This document shows positions 7,808-17,900 of a stretch of 64,000 bases of DNA, in pieces. A model generated the notes under the pieces. That model was not told the origin of the DNA and made no database searches. It worked only from the letters and a program-made list of their open reading frames with translations. The stretch spans positions 124,001-188,000 of the forward strand of contig NZ_SDDV01000005.1 in assembly GCF_014773545.1 (NCBI RefSeq), written 5' to 3'. The translations under genes were made by a program, and so were the position numbers. Position 1 is the first letter of the stretch, and each line of letters begins with the position of its first letter. Origin of the DNA: Hydrogenophaga sp. GTDB taxonomy: Bacteria > Pseudomonadota > Gammaproteobacteria > Burkholderiales > Burkholderiaceae_C.

Positions 7808-8725
7808 TCAGGGGTTTTTTGGCACGCGCACGACCAAGCTCACACCCAGCGCCGTCAGCGCCACGCCGACCACCGTCACGAATGTGATCGGTTCGCGAAA
7901 CAGCAGCCAGGCCAGCAGCGCGGTACACGGCGGCACCAGATACATGAGACTGGTAACTGAGGTCGCGGCGCCGCGCTGAATCAACAGGTAGAGCAGCGAA
8001 CTCGCGCCCAGGGTCAGCCCCAGCACCGACCAGGCCATGGCCGCACCGAGCTCCCAGTTGAAAGCGCCGCCGGCGTCAAACCAGCGCATGGCATCGGTTT
8101 CCAGCAAGGCCAGCGGCAAAGTCACCAGCAGCGCGGCGAGCAACTGCACGGTGTTGGCGCTGCGCACGTCGCATGCCTGGACAAAACGCTTTTGATACAG
8201 CGTGCCGGCCGTGATGGCGCACAGCGCGAGCACGGCAAAGCTCAGATTGAACCAGGTGGCCTGGTCGCCCGGCGCACCGCTGCCCAATTTATGCCAGACC
8301 ACCAGCACCAGGCCCAGAAAACCCAGCCACAAGCCGAGCCACTGCCGGCGTGTCACGCGCGCGCCGGTGCCTGATAGCCAAACGGCGGTCAGCACCGGTT
8401 GCAAACCGACGATCAGGGCAACCAGCCCCGCCCCCATGCCTGCATTCACCGCCACCCAGACGCCGCCGAGGTAGCCCGCGTGCATCAGCACGCCGGTCAG
8501 CGCCAGGTGCAGCCACTGCAGGCGCTGCCGGGGCCAGTGCACGCCGGCGTACCAGATCCAGGGCAAAAAACACAGAATCGACAGCACGTAGCGCAGCGCC
8601 AGAAACTGCAGCGGCGGCGCATGCGGCATGGCGTAGCGCGCGACGATGAAGCCGGTGCTCCAGATCAGCACAAAGGCCCAGGGCATGGGACGCAGCCAGG
8701 CGTCTTGGGTGGCCTGCGCGCTCAT
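7808..8725 (-). CDS. EamA/DMT-family transporter
   Basis: A 305-residue inner-membrane protein with ten predicted membrane helices arranged as two EamA repeats (about 12-145 and 165-300). The N-terminal helix contains the family-like PWAFVLIWSTGFIVARYAMP. Members export amino acids or metabolites. It lies 7 nt downstream of pgsA and 14 nt ahead of the tartrate dehydrogenase-like gene, so it may be co-transcribed with both. The substrate is unknown. Confidence 0.9.
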   Translation of the reverse strand: MSAQATQDAWLRPMPWAFVLIWSTGFIVARYAMPHAPPLQFLALRYVLSILCFLPWIWYAGVHWPRQRLQWLHLALTGVLMHAGYLGGVWVAVNAGMGAGLVALIVGLQPVLTAVWLSGTGARVTRRQWLGLWLGFLGLVLVVWHKLGSGAPGDQATWFNLSFAVLALCAITAGTLYQKRFVQACDVRSANTVQLLAALLVTLPLALLETDAMRWFDAGGAFNWELGAAMAWSVLGLTLGASSLLYLLIQRGAATSVTSLMYLVPPCTALLAWLLFREPITFVTVVGVALTALGVSLVVRVPKNP

Positions 8726-8732
8726 GGCTGCG

Positions 8733-9302
8733 TCAGCGCGCGCGAGCGCGTATCTCGGGCAAGGCTTTGTACAGGTAGTACACCATCGACCAAACGGTCA
8801 GCACCGCCGCCGCCCAGATCAACCAGGTACCCCACAGCGCGGTGTCCACCACACCGAACAGCGTGCCGTGAAACAGCAAGAATGGAATGGCCGTCATCTG
8901 CACCAAGGTCTTGATCTTGCCGAACATGTGCACCGCCACGCTTTGGGTGGCGCCGATCAGCGCCATCCACTCGCGCAAAGAGGAAATGACGATTTCACGC
9001 CCGATGATGATGAGCGCCACGAACACGTCGGCGCGGTCTAGGTGCACCAGCACCAGCACACAGGCGCAGACCAGAAATTTGTCTGCCACCGGGTCCAGAA
9101 AAGCCCCGAAGGCCGAGGTCTGATTGAGCCTGCGCGCCAAGTAGCCGTCGGCCCAGTCGGTCAGCGCAAACACCACGAATAGCACGGTGGCAATCAGGTT
9201 TTGCTGCGCCGCACTGATACCCTCCAGATAGAACACGCCGACGATGATGGGTATGGCGACGATGCGGGCCCAGGTCAGCAGGGTGGGAAGATTAAAAAAC
9301 AT
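8733..9302 (-). CDS. pgsA: CDP-diacylglycerol--glycerol-3-phosphate 3-phosphatidyltransferase
   Basis: PgsA makes phosphatidylglycerophosphate, the committed step to phosphatidylglycerol and cardiolipin, in the inner membrane. The 189-residue product has the CDP-alcohol phosphatidyltransferase motif DGx2ARx8Gx3Dx3D within DWADGYLARRLNQ and FGAFLDPVADK, plus several membrane helices. The ATG at 9302 (MFFNLPTLLTWAR) fits the family start; earlier in-frame ATGs would add only a few residues. It sits 23 nt after the asparaginase gene on the same strand. Confidence 0.95.
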   Translation of the reverse strand: MFFNLPTLLTWARIVAIPIIVGVFYLEGISAAQQNLIATVLFVVFALTDWADGYLARRLNQTSAFGAFLDPVADKFLVCACVLVLVHLDRADVFVALIIIGREIVISSLREWMALIGATQSVAVHMFGKIKTLVQMTAIPFLLFHGTLFGVVDTALWGTWLIWAAAVLTVWSMVYYLYKALPEIRARAR

Positions 9303-9325
9303 CGGGCGATTATCCATCCCATCCA

Positions 9326-10327
9326 TCACAAGCCCAGCAGTTCCAGCGCCAGCGCCAGCCGGGCCTTGACGGCAGACAGGCCGCCAGCGTCCGCAAAAGA
9401 CCGGCCAGCGGGGGAGATCACCCGACCACGCGCACAGCGGCTGGCGCGTCGCACCTGCACGCCTTGCGCCTGCGCTTGCAGCAAGGCGGCCTCCAAGGCC
9501 TGGTGCAAGGTGCCGTTGCCGCTGCCGGCCACCACCAAGCCGCGCAGCGCCGGCTCTTGGGGCGCAGCGGCCTGCGCCAGCAAGGACCGCACCAGCGACC
9601 CATCGGCGTCGGCGTGGCTGTAGAGCAGGTCCACCCGCGGCAAGGCCGATACTTGCTGCAAGCACGGGTTGGCCTGCAGGTTGCAGGCGGCACCCGCAGG
9701 CGCCGTTGGCCAGCAGCGGAACTGGCGCACCTGTCCTTGCTCAACCACGGCCAGCGGCCCGGCATCGCCAGAGTCAAAGGCGTCGAGCCGGTAGGTGTGC
9801 GTCTTGACGACATCGACCGCGCCATGCACCTGCCCGGCACACACCACCAGCACGCCGCGCGCACCCGGGTGCTGGGCCACGACCAGCGCATCGCTGAGGT
9901 TTTGCGGTCCATCGGCCAGCAAAGCGTCGGCCGCACGCATGGCGCAGGTCAGCAGCACCGGCTTGCCCGGCTGCAAGACCCGGTGCAAAAAATAAGCCGT
10001 TTCCTCCAGCGTGTCGGTGCCGTGGGTGATCAGCACGGCCCCCACCTCGGGGCGCTGCAAATGAAAGCTCAGACGCGCCGCGAGTTTTTTCCAGACCGAA
10101 AACCCCATGTCCTTGCTGTCGATCTGCGCCACCTGCTCGATCTCCAGCGGCACGGCGAGTCGATGCGGCAGCGTCGCCAGCAAGGCGCCAACGCTCAACT
10201 GCGCCGCCTGGTAGTCAATGTCGTCCCCGACTGTTGTGCTGCGTCCGGCAATGGTGCCGCCGGTGCCCAGCAGCACCAGTCTGGGCAGCGGTGCGCTATC
10301 GGCCAAGCCAGCCAGAGCGTCGCTCAT
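9326..10327 (-). CDS. L-asparaginase family protein
   Basis: It hydrolyses asparagine (or a related amide) to aspartate and ammonia. Of 333 residues, the first catalytic signature LGTGGTIAG lies near residue 20, and the second, THGTDTLEETA, near residue 100. Both nucleophilic threonines and the D-K pair region (ADALLADGPQNLSDAL) are present. I see no signal peptide, so a cytoplasmic enzyme is likely. It lies between selD and pgsA, all on one strand with gaps of 23-30 nt. Confidence 0.92.
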   Translation of the reverse strand: MSDALAGLADSAPLPRLVLLGTGGTIAGRSTTVGDDIDYQAAQLSVGALLATLPHRLAVPLEIEQVAQIDSKDMGFSVWKKLAARLSFHLQRPEVGAVLITHGTDTLEETAYFLHRVLQPGKPVLLTCAMRAADALLADGPQNLSDALVVAQHPGARGVLVVCAGQVHGAVDVVKTHTYRLDAFDSGDAGPLAVVEQGQVRQFRCWPTAPAGAACNLQANPCLQQVSALPRVDLLYSHADADGSLVRSLLAQAAAPQEPALRGLVVAGSGNGTLHQALEAALLQAQAQGVQVRRASRCARGRVISPAGRSFADAGGLSAVKARLALALELLGL

Positions 10328-10357
10328 GGAAAACCCCTTTTGTTGCGATTGAAAGGT

Positions 10358-11437
10358 TCAATCGACGCGCAGCCAACACCCGTCGGGCGTTGGCGCCAGC
10401 ATCTGACCGATCGGCGCCGCCGCAGAAAAACCGTGTTGCCGAAACAGCGCCAATACCGCTGGCACAACCTCTGGCGCACAGGACACCAGCAAACCGCCGC
10501 TGGTTTGTGGGTCGCACAGCAGCGCCTGATCGAGCGGGTGCAGGTGCGAGGCCAGTTGCACCTGGTGGCCGTAGGCGGCCCAGTTGCGCCCAGAGGCACC
10601 CGTTACCAGACCGGCGCAGGCCAGTTCGCGCACGCCTTCGAGCAAGGGCACGCGCGCCATCTCAAGCTGGGCGCAGGCGCGGGAGCCACGCGCCATCTCC
10701 AGTGCATGACCGGCCAGACCAAAGCCGGTGACATCGGTCAGCGCGTGCACGCCTGCCAGCGCGGCCAGCGCCGGGCCCGGCGTGTTGAGCTGGGTGCTGC
10801 AATCGATCAGCCGGGCGTAGCCAGCGGCTGACAAAGCGTCTTTCTTCAGCGCCGCCGAGAGCACACCCACGCCCAGCGGCTTGCCCAGAATCAGGCAATC
10901 GCCCACCTGGGCGTCGGCGTTGCGCTTGATGCGCTGCGGGTGCACCAGACCGAGCACGACCAGACCGTAAATCGGCTCGACCGAGTCGATGCTGTGGCCG
11001 CCGGCAATCGGAATGCCGGCCGCGCGGCACACGCTGTGACCACCGGCCAAAATTTTGCCAATGGTCGCGCTCGAGAGCCGCGCGATCGGCATACCCAGCA
11101 GGGCCAGCGCCATGATCGGTGTGCCGCCCATGGCGTAGACGTCGCTGATGGCGTTGCAAGCGGCGATGCGGCCAAAGTCAAACGGATCGTCGACGATGGG
11201 CATGAAAAAGTCGGTGCTGGCAATCAGCGCCTGTTCGTCGTTGAGCCGGTAGACCGCCGCGTCATCGGCGGTTTCTATGCCGACCAGCAATTCGGGTGGC
11301 AGCGGCATGGCGCTGGCGCTGGCGCTTTGCAGCAGCTCACGCAACAAGCCAGGAGCGATTTTGCAGCCGCAGCCGCCGCCGTGCGACAAGCTGGTCAGGC
11401 GCGGCTCGGGGGCCGCAGTGGCTTGACTGGTTTGCAT
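10358..11437 (-). CDS. selD: selenide, water dikinase (selenophosphate synthetase)
   Basis: SelD makes selenophosphate from selenide and ATP, the selenium donor for selenocysteine and 2-selenouridine in tRNA. The 359-residue product has the glycine-rich loop SHGGGCGCKI; Cys23 and Lys26 align with E. coli Cys17 and Lys20, so this is the cysteine form. STDFFMPIVDDPFDFGRIAA and AGGHSIDSVEPIYGL are family signatures. The ATG at 11437 is used; a TTG at 11455 would overlap the hslO stop as TTGA and add 6 residues. No selA, selB or selU is in the window, so the downstream use of selenium is unknown. Confidence 0.93.
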   Translation of the reverse strand: MQTSQATAAPEPRLTSLSHGGGCGCKIAPGLLRELLQSASASAMPLPPELLVGIETADDAAVYRLNDEQALIASTDFFMPIVDDPFDFGRIAACNAISDVYAMGGTPIMALALLGMPIARLSSATIGKILAGGHSVCRAAGIPIAGGHSIDSVEPIYGLVVLGLVHPQRIKRNADAQVGDCLILGKPLGVGVLSAALKKDALSAAGYARLIDCSTQLNTPGPALAALAGVHALTDVTGFGLAGHALEMARGSRACAQLEMARVPLLEGVRELACAGLVTGASGRNWAAYGHQVQLASHLHPLDQALLCDPQTSGGLLVSCAPEVVPAVLALFRQHGFSAAAPIGQMLAPTPDGCWLRVD

Positions 11438-11451
11438 ACGGGCGCGCCGAC

Positions 11452-12423
11452 TCAATGTGTGCGCACAGCGTCGTCAGGCGGCGGCGTTGTTGGCAAAAAA
11501 ATCTGGGCCGCGTCCACCGGGTCAAAGCGGTACTGGGCGCCGCAGAATTCGCACGCCACCGCCACCTGTCCTTGCTCGGCCAGCACCGACTCCACTTCGT
11601 CGCGCCCCAGGCCACACAACATAGCGGCCACGCGCGCGCGCGAACACGTGCAGGCAAAACGCGGCCCCTGCGCACCGGTCAGTGGCTCGAAATGGCGCAG
11701 GTCCTCTTGCCAGAACAAGCGGTGCAACAGGGTCTGAGCGTCCAGCCCCAGCAATTCGTCGCGCTGCAAGCTGGCCGCCAGCAGCGCGATGCGCTTGTAG
11801 TCTTCGTTCTGACCCAAGACGTCGGCCGCGGCGTGGCTGCCGCCCAGATTGGCCACCCCTTGCAGGGGTAGACGCTGAATCAGCAGGCCGGCGGCCACCT
11901 GCTCATTGGCCGCCAGCACCAGCCGGGTGTCGAGTTGCTCGCTTTGCCGCATGTAGTGGCCTATCACGTCGCTGAGTTGTTCCAGTTGCTCATGCTGCTC
12001 GTCCAGCAGCGGCACCACGCCCTGATACGGTTGCTGACCGGGCAGGCGGTCTTTCGGGTCGAGCGTGATGACGCAGCGGCCGTGGCCGTGGCGGTTGACC
12101 AGTTGTGCCAGCGGCGCCTGCGCCGCCACATCGCCCTGCACGGTGGCACTGGCACGCAGGCTGAGGTCGGGCTGCACCTCGGCCACCGCCAGCTTGAGCG
12201 GCCCGTCACCCATGATCTGCAGGATCAGCGCCCCGTTGAACTTGATGTTGGCCTGCAGCAGTGTGGCTGCGGCCGTCATTTCACCCAACAGCCGACTCAC
12301 CGGCGCCGGGTAGCCTCCAGCTTGCGCACGGCGGCGCAACACGTCTTGCCAGGCGTCGGTCAGGCGCACCAACATGCCGCGCACCGGCAGGCCCTCAAAC
12401 ATGAATTTATGGAGTTCGGACAA
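11452..12423 (-). CDS. hslO: Hsp33 redox-regulated chaperone
   Basis: Hsp33 is a holdase activated by oxidation of a C-terminal zinc site. The 323-residue product has the expected N-terminal substrate-binding part and a CxC...CxxC zinc switch near residues 265-300 (CTCSR and CEFCGAQY). The start is a TTG at 12423 with GAGGAAA well placed upstream; no ATG is available before conserved sequence. A GATAAT hexamer about 35 nt upstream is a possible -10. selD follows directly. Confidence 0.93.
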   Translation of the reverse strand: MSELHKFMFEGLPVRGMLVRLTDAWQDVLRRRAQAGGYPAPVSRLLGEMTAAATLLQANIKFNGALILQIMGDGPLKLAVAEVQPDLSLRASATVQGDVAAQAPLAQLVNRHGHGRCVITLDPKDRLPGQQPYQGVVPLLDEQHEQLEQLSDVIGHYMRQSEQLDTRLVLAANEQVAAGLLIQRLPLQGVANLGGSHAAADVLGQNEDYKRIALLAASLQRDELLGLDAQTLLHRLFWQEDLRHFEPLTGAQGPRFACTCSRARVAAMLCGLGRDEVESVLAEQGQVAVACEFCGAQYRFDPVDAAQIFLPTTPPPDDAVRTH

Positions 12424-12696
12424 TGGATGTTTCCTCGCTTGGCGGCTGATTATCGGTCGTTGCCCAGGCAGTGCACCCTGAGGTCTTGTTCATGACTATG
12501 CACCGCCTTGCAATTTGCCTGACCAAGCGCAACGCAGCGCGGACCGCTGGGCGCAGGGTACTGCAGCACGTGGACGGCCAATGGGATGACCGGGCATGGC
12601 CAGGCGCTGCTCAGAGGGCATTGCTCGCCGCACAGCAGCGACAGCGGCACGGTCAGGCCGTGAAAACCGCCCCGTGATCGCGGATTCGCCCAGGGC

Positions 12697-14565
12697 TTAA
12701 ATCTCCAGTTTGGAGCCCAGCTCGATCACCGCGTTGTTCGGCAGGTTCAGGAACTCGGCCGCCGCCCCGGCGTTGTGGTGCATCTGGGCAAACAGCTTCT
12801 CGCGCCACAGCGACATGCCCTTGCCCAGCCTGGGCACCACCAGGTCGCGCGAGAGGAAGTAGCTGGTCAGCATCGGATCGATCTCGCAGCCCCGCCCGCG
12901 CATCAGCGTCAGCGCCTTGGGCACATCGGGGTCGTTCTTGAAGCCGTAGTGGATCACGACTTCCCAGCAATCGCGCCCCAGGGGTTTGACTTCCAGCCGC
13001 TTGTCCAGCCCGATCCAGGGCAGCTCGTGGCTGCGCACGGTGACGAACAGGTTCTGCGCGTGCAGCACCTTGTTGTGCTTGAGGTTGTGCAGCAGCGCAT
13101 GGGGCACGGTGCCGGTTTGGGCAGTCAGGAACACCGCCGTGCCCGCCACGCGAACCGGCGGTGCCATGAACACCGCCTCCAGGAAGCTGTCGAGGTCAAT
13201 GGCCTCGGCCTGCTGCGCCTTGGCCATCATGGCCCGGCCTTGCTTCCAGGTCATCATGAGCATGAAGACCACAGCACCGATGGCCAGCGGGAACCAGCCG
13301 CCGTCGAACAGCTTGAGCAGGTTGGAGCTGAAGAAAGCCAAATCCACCACAAAGAAAAACCCGGTTGCCAGCAGGCACAGCCACAACGGGTATTTCCAGC
13401 CGTAGCGGATGACAAAAAAGGCCAGCACCGTGGTGATGAGCATTTCCAGCGTGACGGCGATGCCATAGGCCGCGGCCAGATTGGAGGAGGACTTGAACAT
13501 CACCACAGCAAGCACCACGGCGGTGAACAGGGCCCAGTTGACGAACGGGATGTAGATCTGGCCGGTGTCGCGCACGCTGGTGTGGCGGATGTTCAGGCGC
13601 GGCAGGTAGCCGAGCTGGATTGCCTGCCGGGTGACGCTGAACGCGCCGGTGATGAGGGCCTGCGAGGCAATCACCGTGGCCATGGTGGCCAGGCCCACCA
13701 GCGGCAGCAGGGCCCAGTCGGGCGCCATGTTGAAGAACGGGTTCTTGACCGCGTCGGGGGCTTCCAGCAGCAGCGCGCCCTGACCGAAGTAGTTGAGCGT
13801 CAGGCAGGGCATGACGATGGAAAACCAGGCCACCCGGATTGGCCTTTTGCCGAAGTGGCCCAGGTCAGCGTAGAGCGCTTCGCCGCCGGTCACGCACAGC
13901 ACCACCGCGCCCAGGATGATGAAGGTGGTGCCCGGCTGCTCCCACATGAAGCGCAGCGCGTGGTGCGGGCTGAAGGCGACCAGGATTTCCGGATGGTCAA
14001 TGATCTGAACCACGCCGAGCACGGCAATCGTCAGAAACCACAGCACCGTGATCGGGCCGAAGAACTTGCCGATGCCGCCGGTGCCGCGCTTTTGCACGAA
14101 AAACAGTGCGAACAGCACCAGCAGCGTGATCGGGATCACGTACTGCTTGAAGGCGGGCGAGACGACCTCCAGGCCCTCGACCGCCGACAGCACCGAGATG
14201 GCCGGCGTGATCACGCCATCGCCATAAAAGATCGCGGTGCCGAAGATGCCCATGACCAGCAGCCACTTGCGCAGCTCGGGCTTGTCTTTCACCGCCTGCG
14301 AGGCCAGCGCCAGCATGGCGATCAGTCCCCCTTCGCCGTTGTTGTCGGCCCGCAGCACCAGCACCACGTACTTCAGCGAGACGATGACGGTGAGCGTCCA
14401 GAAGACGATGGACAGCACGCCGTAGACGTTGTCGTGGGTGAAGGGAACGTGGCCGGACCCGAAGATCTCTTTGATGGCGTACAGCACCGAGGTGCCAATA
14501 TCGCCATAGACCACACCGATGGCGCCCAGGGTGAGCGCAGCGAGCGAGGATTTGTTGGAAGACAC
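12697..14565 (-). CDS. kup: Kup-type potassium uptake transporter
   Basis: Kup imports K+ with protons and works well at low pH. The 622-residue product has the family start [18 protein letters not shown], about twelve membrane helices up to residue 460, the [18 protein letters not shown] segment, and a C-terminal cytoplasmic domain. The start is GTG at 14565: upstream in frame there is a stop before any other start, and [15 protein letters not shown] aligns with E. coli Kup. No Shine-Dalgarno is visible; instead a terminator-like hairpin ends a few bases before the GTG. Divergent from putA. Confidence 0.95.
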   Translation of the reverse strand: MSSNKSSLAALTLGAIGVVYGDIGTSVLYAIKEIFGSGHVPFTHDNVYGVLSIVFWTLTVIVSLKYVVLVLRADNNGEGGLIAMLALASQAVKDKPELRKWLLVMGIFGTAIFYGDGVITPAISVLSAVEGLEVVSPAFKQYVIPITLLVLFALFFVQKRGTGGIGKFFGPITVLWFLTIAVLGVVQIIDHPEILVAFSPHHALRFMWEQPGTTFIILGAVVLCVTGGEALYADLGHFGKRPIRVAWFSIVMPCLTLNYFGQGALLLEAPDAVKNPFFNMAPDWALLPLVGLATMATVIASQALITGAFSVTRQAIQLGYLPRLNIRHTSVRDTGQIYIPFVNWALFTAVVLAVVMFKSSSNLAAAYGIAVTLEMLITTVLAFFVIRYGWKYPLWLCLLATGFFFVVDLAFFSSNLLKLFDGGWFPLAIGAVVFMLMMTWKQGRAMMAKAQQAEAIDLDSFLEAVFMAPPVRVAGTAVFLTAQTGTVPHALLHNLKHNKVLHAQNLFVTVRSHELPWIGLDKRLEVKPLGRDCWEVVIHYGFKNDPDVPKALTLMRGRGCEIDPMLTSYFLSRDLVVPRLGKGMSLWREKLFAQMHHNAGAAAEFLNLPNNAVIELGSKLEI

Positions 14566-14596
14566 AAAAACACCCGGGACTTGTCGACCCGGGTTC
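14566..14596 (-). promoter_or_regulatory. terminator-like hairpin abutting the kup start codon
   Basis: On the minus strand ACCCGGG, a 9-nt loop, CCCGGGT and GTTTTTG lead straight into the GTG start of kup. The 7-bp GC stem plus T run looks like an intrinsic terminator placed in the ribosome-binding region. It could act as an attenuator or control access to the start. Confidence 0.5.
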
Positions 14597-14683
14597 GGCT
14601 GTCAGGATGGGGAGCGATTCTGCGCTCGCGGCCCGCCATTTGCCAGCGGGGTATTTCGCTGAAAGGGTCATGGCGTGGCACAT

Positions 14684-14699
14684 ATTGCAATGCAGCAAT
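14684..14699. promoter_or_regulatory. inverted repeat ATTGC-N6-GCAAT in the kup/putA divergent region
   Basis: ATTGCAATGCAGCAAT is a short dyad in the 373-bp gap between kup and putA. It is a possible binding site for a regulator of either gene; Lrp-type PutR regulators control putA in some proteobacteria. Apart from this and the kup hairpin I see no gene in the gap. Confidence 0.25.
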
Positions 14700-14938
14700 T
14701 TCAGTGGTAAGGTCGACCCACCAGAACACCGCAGAACCCACACCCCTTCGGCGCGGCATGCCTGTTGAGCAGGAGGCGGTGGAACCGCGCTTCGATCCGC
14801 TCAGGACGGGCCACTCGCATCGCCCAAGGGGCTGAGCGCGATGGGGTGGGTCTTATTTGTCGTTTTCGGCGTCCGGTTGCGCGCGTCGCCAGGGGCAGGA
14901 GGGCTAAAGTAAGTGCCATTCCGTTTCAGGAGACCTTC

Positions 14939-17900
14939 ATGCCCCGCACCACCGACCGCCTGCCTTTCCCCTACCGGCCTGAAGCCGCCCTCGTTGCCCA
15001 GCGCCTGGCCTGCCTGCAGGGTGCGCTGGACTGGGCCGCCGCCGCCCAGGTGGCCGCGCCCTGGGTGCGCGCGGTGCGCGAGAACCCGCCCCCGTTCTGG
15101 GCCATGGAAAGCCTGCTCAAGGAATACCCCATTTCCAGCGCCGAAGGCCTGGCCCTGATGCGCCTGGCCGAGGCCTTGCTGCGCGTGCCCGACGCCGAGA
15201 CCGCGATTGCGCTGACCGCCGACCAACTGGGTCGTGCTGACTTTGATGGCGCCACCGACTCGACTTTGGCCAGACTGTCTTCGACGGCGATCGCCATGTC
15301 CAAACACTTCCTGCCGGGTGCCGGCCAGGAGCCGGGCCTGATGGCCAAGCTGGGTGCCAAAACGGTGGTGGCCGCCACGTTGCGCGCGGTGCAACTGCTG
15401 GGCCGCCAGTTCGTGCTGGGCCAGACGATCCGCGAGGGCATGCAAGAAGCTGCAGCGGCGCGCAAACAACGGGACCGCTTGCGCTTGAGCTTCGACATGC
15501 TGGGCGAGGGCGCACGCACCGCAGCGGATGCCTTGCGTTACTTGAGCAGCTACGAGCACGCCATCGCCGCCATCGCCCAGGGCGCCGACCCGGCGCGCCA
15601 CCCGGCGCAGAAAGACGGTATCTCCATCAAGCTCAGCGCCCTGCACCCGCGTTATGAAGACGCGCAGCACGAGCGCGTGATGAACGAACTGGTGCCGCGC
15701 GTGTGGACCTTGTGCCGCGCGGCGGCGGCGGCCCACATCAACCTCACCATCGACGCCGAAGAGGTGGACCGGCTGGAGCTGTCGCTCGACGTGTTCGACG
15801 CGCTGGCGCAGCGGGTGGCCGAACATTGCCCGCAGTGGCAAGGTCTGGGCTTGGCCATGCAGGCCTACCAGACCCGCGCGCTGGAGCTGATCGGCCACAT
15901 CGTGTCGCTCGCCCGACGGCACCAGATCAAGTTCATGTGCCGCCTGGTCAAGGGCGCCTACTGGGACGCCGAGATCAAGCGCGCGCAGGAACAGGGCCTG
16001 CCTGCCTACCCGGTGTTCACCCACAAACAGCACACCGACGTGAGCTACCTGGCCTGTGCCAAGGCGCTGCTGGACGCTCCGGACGCGATATTCCCGCAGT
16101 TCGCCACGCACAACGCGGGCACCATCGCGGCGATCCTGCAACTCGCGGCCCGCCTGGCGGTGCCGTTCGAGTTGCAAAGACTGCACGGCATGGGCGAAGG
16201 CATCTACCGCGAAGTGCTGAAGAACCCGCTGGTCGCCTGTCGTGTGTATGCCCCGGTGGGTGCACACCGCGACCTGCTGGCCTACCTGGTGCGCCGGTTG
16301 CTGGAGAACGGCGCCAACTCGTCTTTCGTGCACCAGCTGGCCGACGAGTCGGTGGGCATGGATCAATTGTTGATTTCACCGCTGCGCCTTCAACCCCAGC
16401 CCTCGTTGCCGTTGCCCGTGGATATCTACGGCGCCGCGCGCACCAACAGCAGCGGTCGCGACCTGAGCGTGATCGCCCAGCGCGACGAGCTGCTGACTGC
16501 GCACGCGCAGACGGCGGTGGCGCTAATGACCCAGGCGCGCGTTGAAGATGCCACTGCGGCTGTGACCCGCGCCACCGAGGCCTTCGGTACCTGGAGCCGC
16601 ACACCGGTGGCGCAGCGCGCCGCCGTGCTGCGCTTTGCCGCCGACACGCTGCAACAGCAGCAGCCGCGTTTCTGCGCCCTGCTGGTCAAAGAGGCGCACA
16701 AGACCTGGGGCGACGCCGTGTCCGAGCTGCGCGAGGCGGTGGATTTTCTGCGCTATTACGCCAACGAGGCAGAGCGTGTGATGGCGCCGCAGGCCTTGCC
16801 CGGCCAGCGCGGTGCAGTGACGCTGGGCATCACGGGCGAGAGCAACGTCCTGCGCCTCGTTGGCCGGGGCGCCTGGGTTTGCATCAGCCCCTGGAACTTC
16901 CCGCTGGCCATCTTTATGGGCCAGGTGGCGGCCGCGCTGGCCACCGGCAACACGGTGCTGGCCAAGCCGGCCGAGCAGACGCCGGCGGTGGCGCTCGAAG
17001 CCGTGAAACTGCTGCACGCTGCGGGTGTTCCCGCCGACGTGCTGCAGCTGCTGCACGGCCCGGGCGAGACCGTGGGCGCGGCGCTGGTGGCAGCCCCCGG
17101 CGTGGCCGGCGTGGTGTTCACCGGCTCGACCCAGGTGGCCAAGATCATCCAGCGCGCGCTGGCAGCGAAAGACGGGCCCATCGTGCCGCTGATCGCCGAG
17201 ACGGGCGGCATCAACGCCATGCTGGTGGACAGCACGGCGCTGCCCGAGCAGGTGGCCGACGCGGTGCTGCAAAGCGCCTTTCGCAGCGCAGGCCAGCGCT
17301 GCTCGGCGCTGCGCCTGCTGTGCGTGCACGAGGCCATTGCGGACGGTGTGATCGAGATGATCCAGGGCGCTGCGCGCGAGCTGGTGGCGGGCGATCCGTC
17401 GCTCCTGTCGACCGACCTCGGCCCGGTGATCGACGCCGAAGCCTTCGACCACATCCAGCGCCACGTCGCGCGCCTGCGCGGCAGTGCCAAGAACCTGCTG
17501 CCCGAGACCCCGCCGGCGCAGGCCTTGCCCCACCTGATCGCGCCGCAGATGTTCGAGGTGAAGGCCATCGGGGAGGTCAGGCAGGAAATCTTCGGCCCGG
17601 TGTTGCAGGTGCTGCGCTGGAGCGGCGACCCGATGGACGTGATCGGCCAAATCAATGCGCTGGGTTACGGCTTGACGCTGGGCATCCAGACCCGCATCGA
17701 CAGCCGCGCGCAGGCGCTGGCGGCGGCCGCGCGCGTGGGCAACGTCTACGTCAACCGCAACATGATTGGCGCCGTGGTGGGCGTGCAGCCGTTTGGTGGC
17801 GAAGGCCTGAGCGGCACCGGGCCCAAAGCGGGCGGGCCGCACTACCTGCTGCGTTTCTGTGCCGAGCGCACGCTCAGCATCAACACCGCCGCCGCCGGGG

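Noticed and set aside
12450-12650. 66-codon frame in the hslO-kup gap
   Set aside because: No family resemblance, no ribosome-binding site and Cys/Pro-rich random composition.
12775-14835. 686-codon open frame opposite kup
   Set aside because: Low-complexity His/Gln/Arg-rich product that mirrors the kup codons; a GC-bias shadow.
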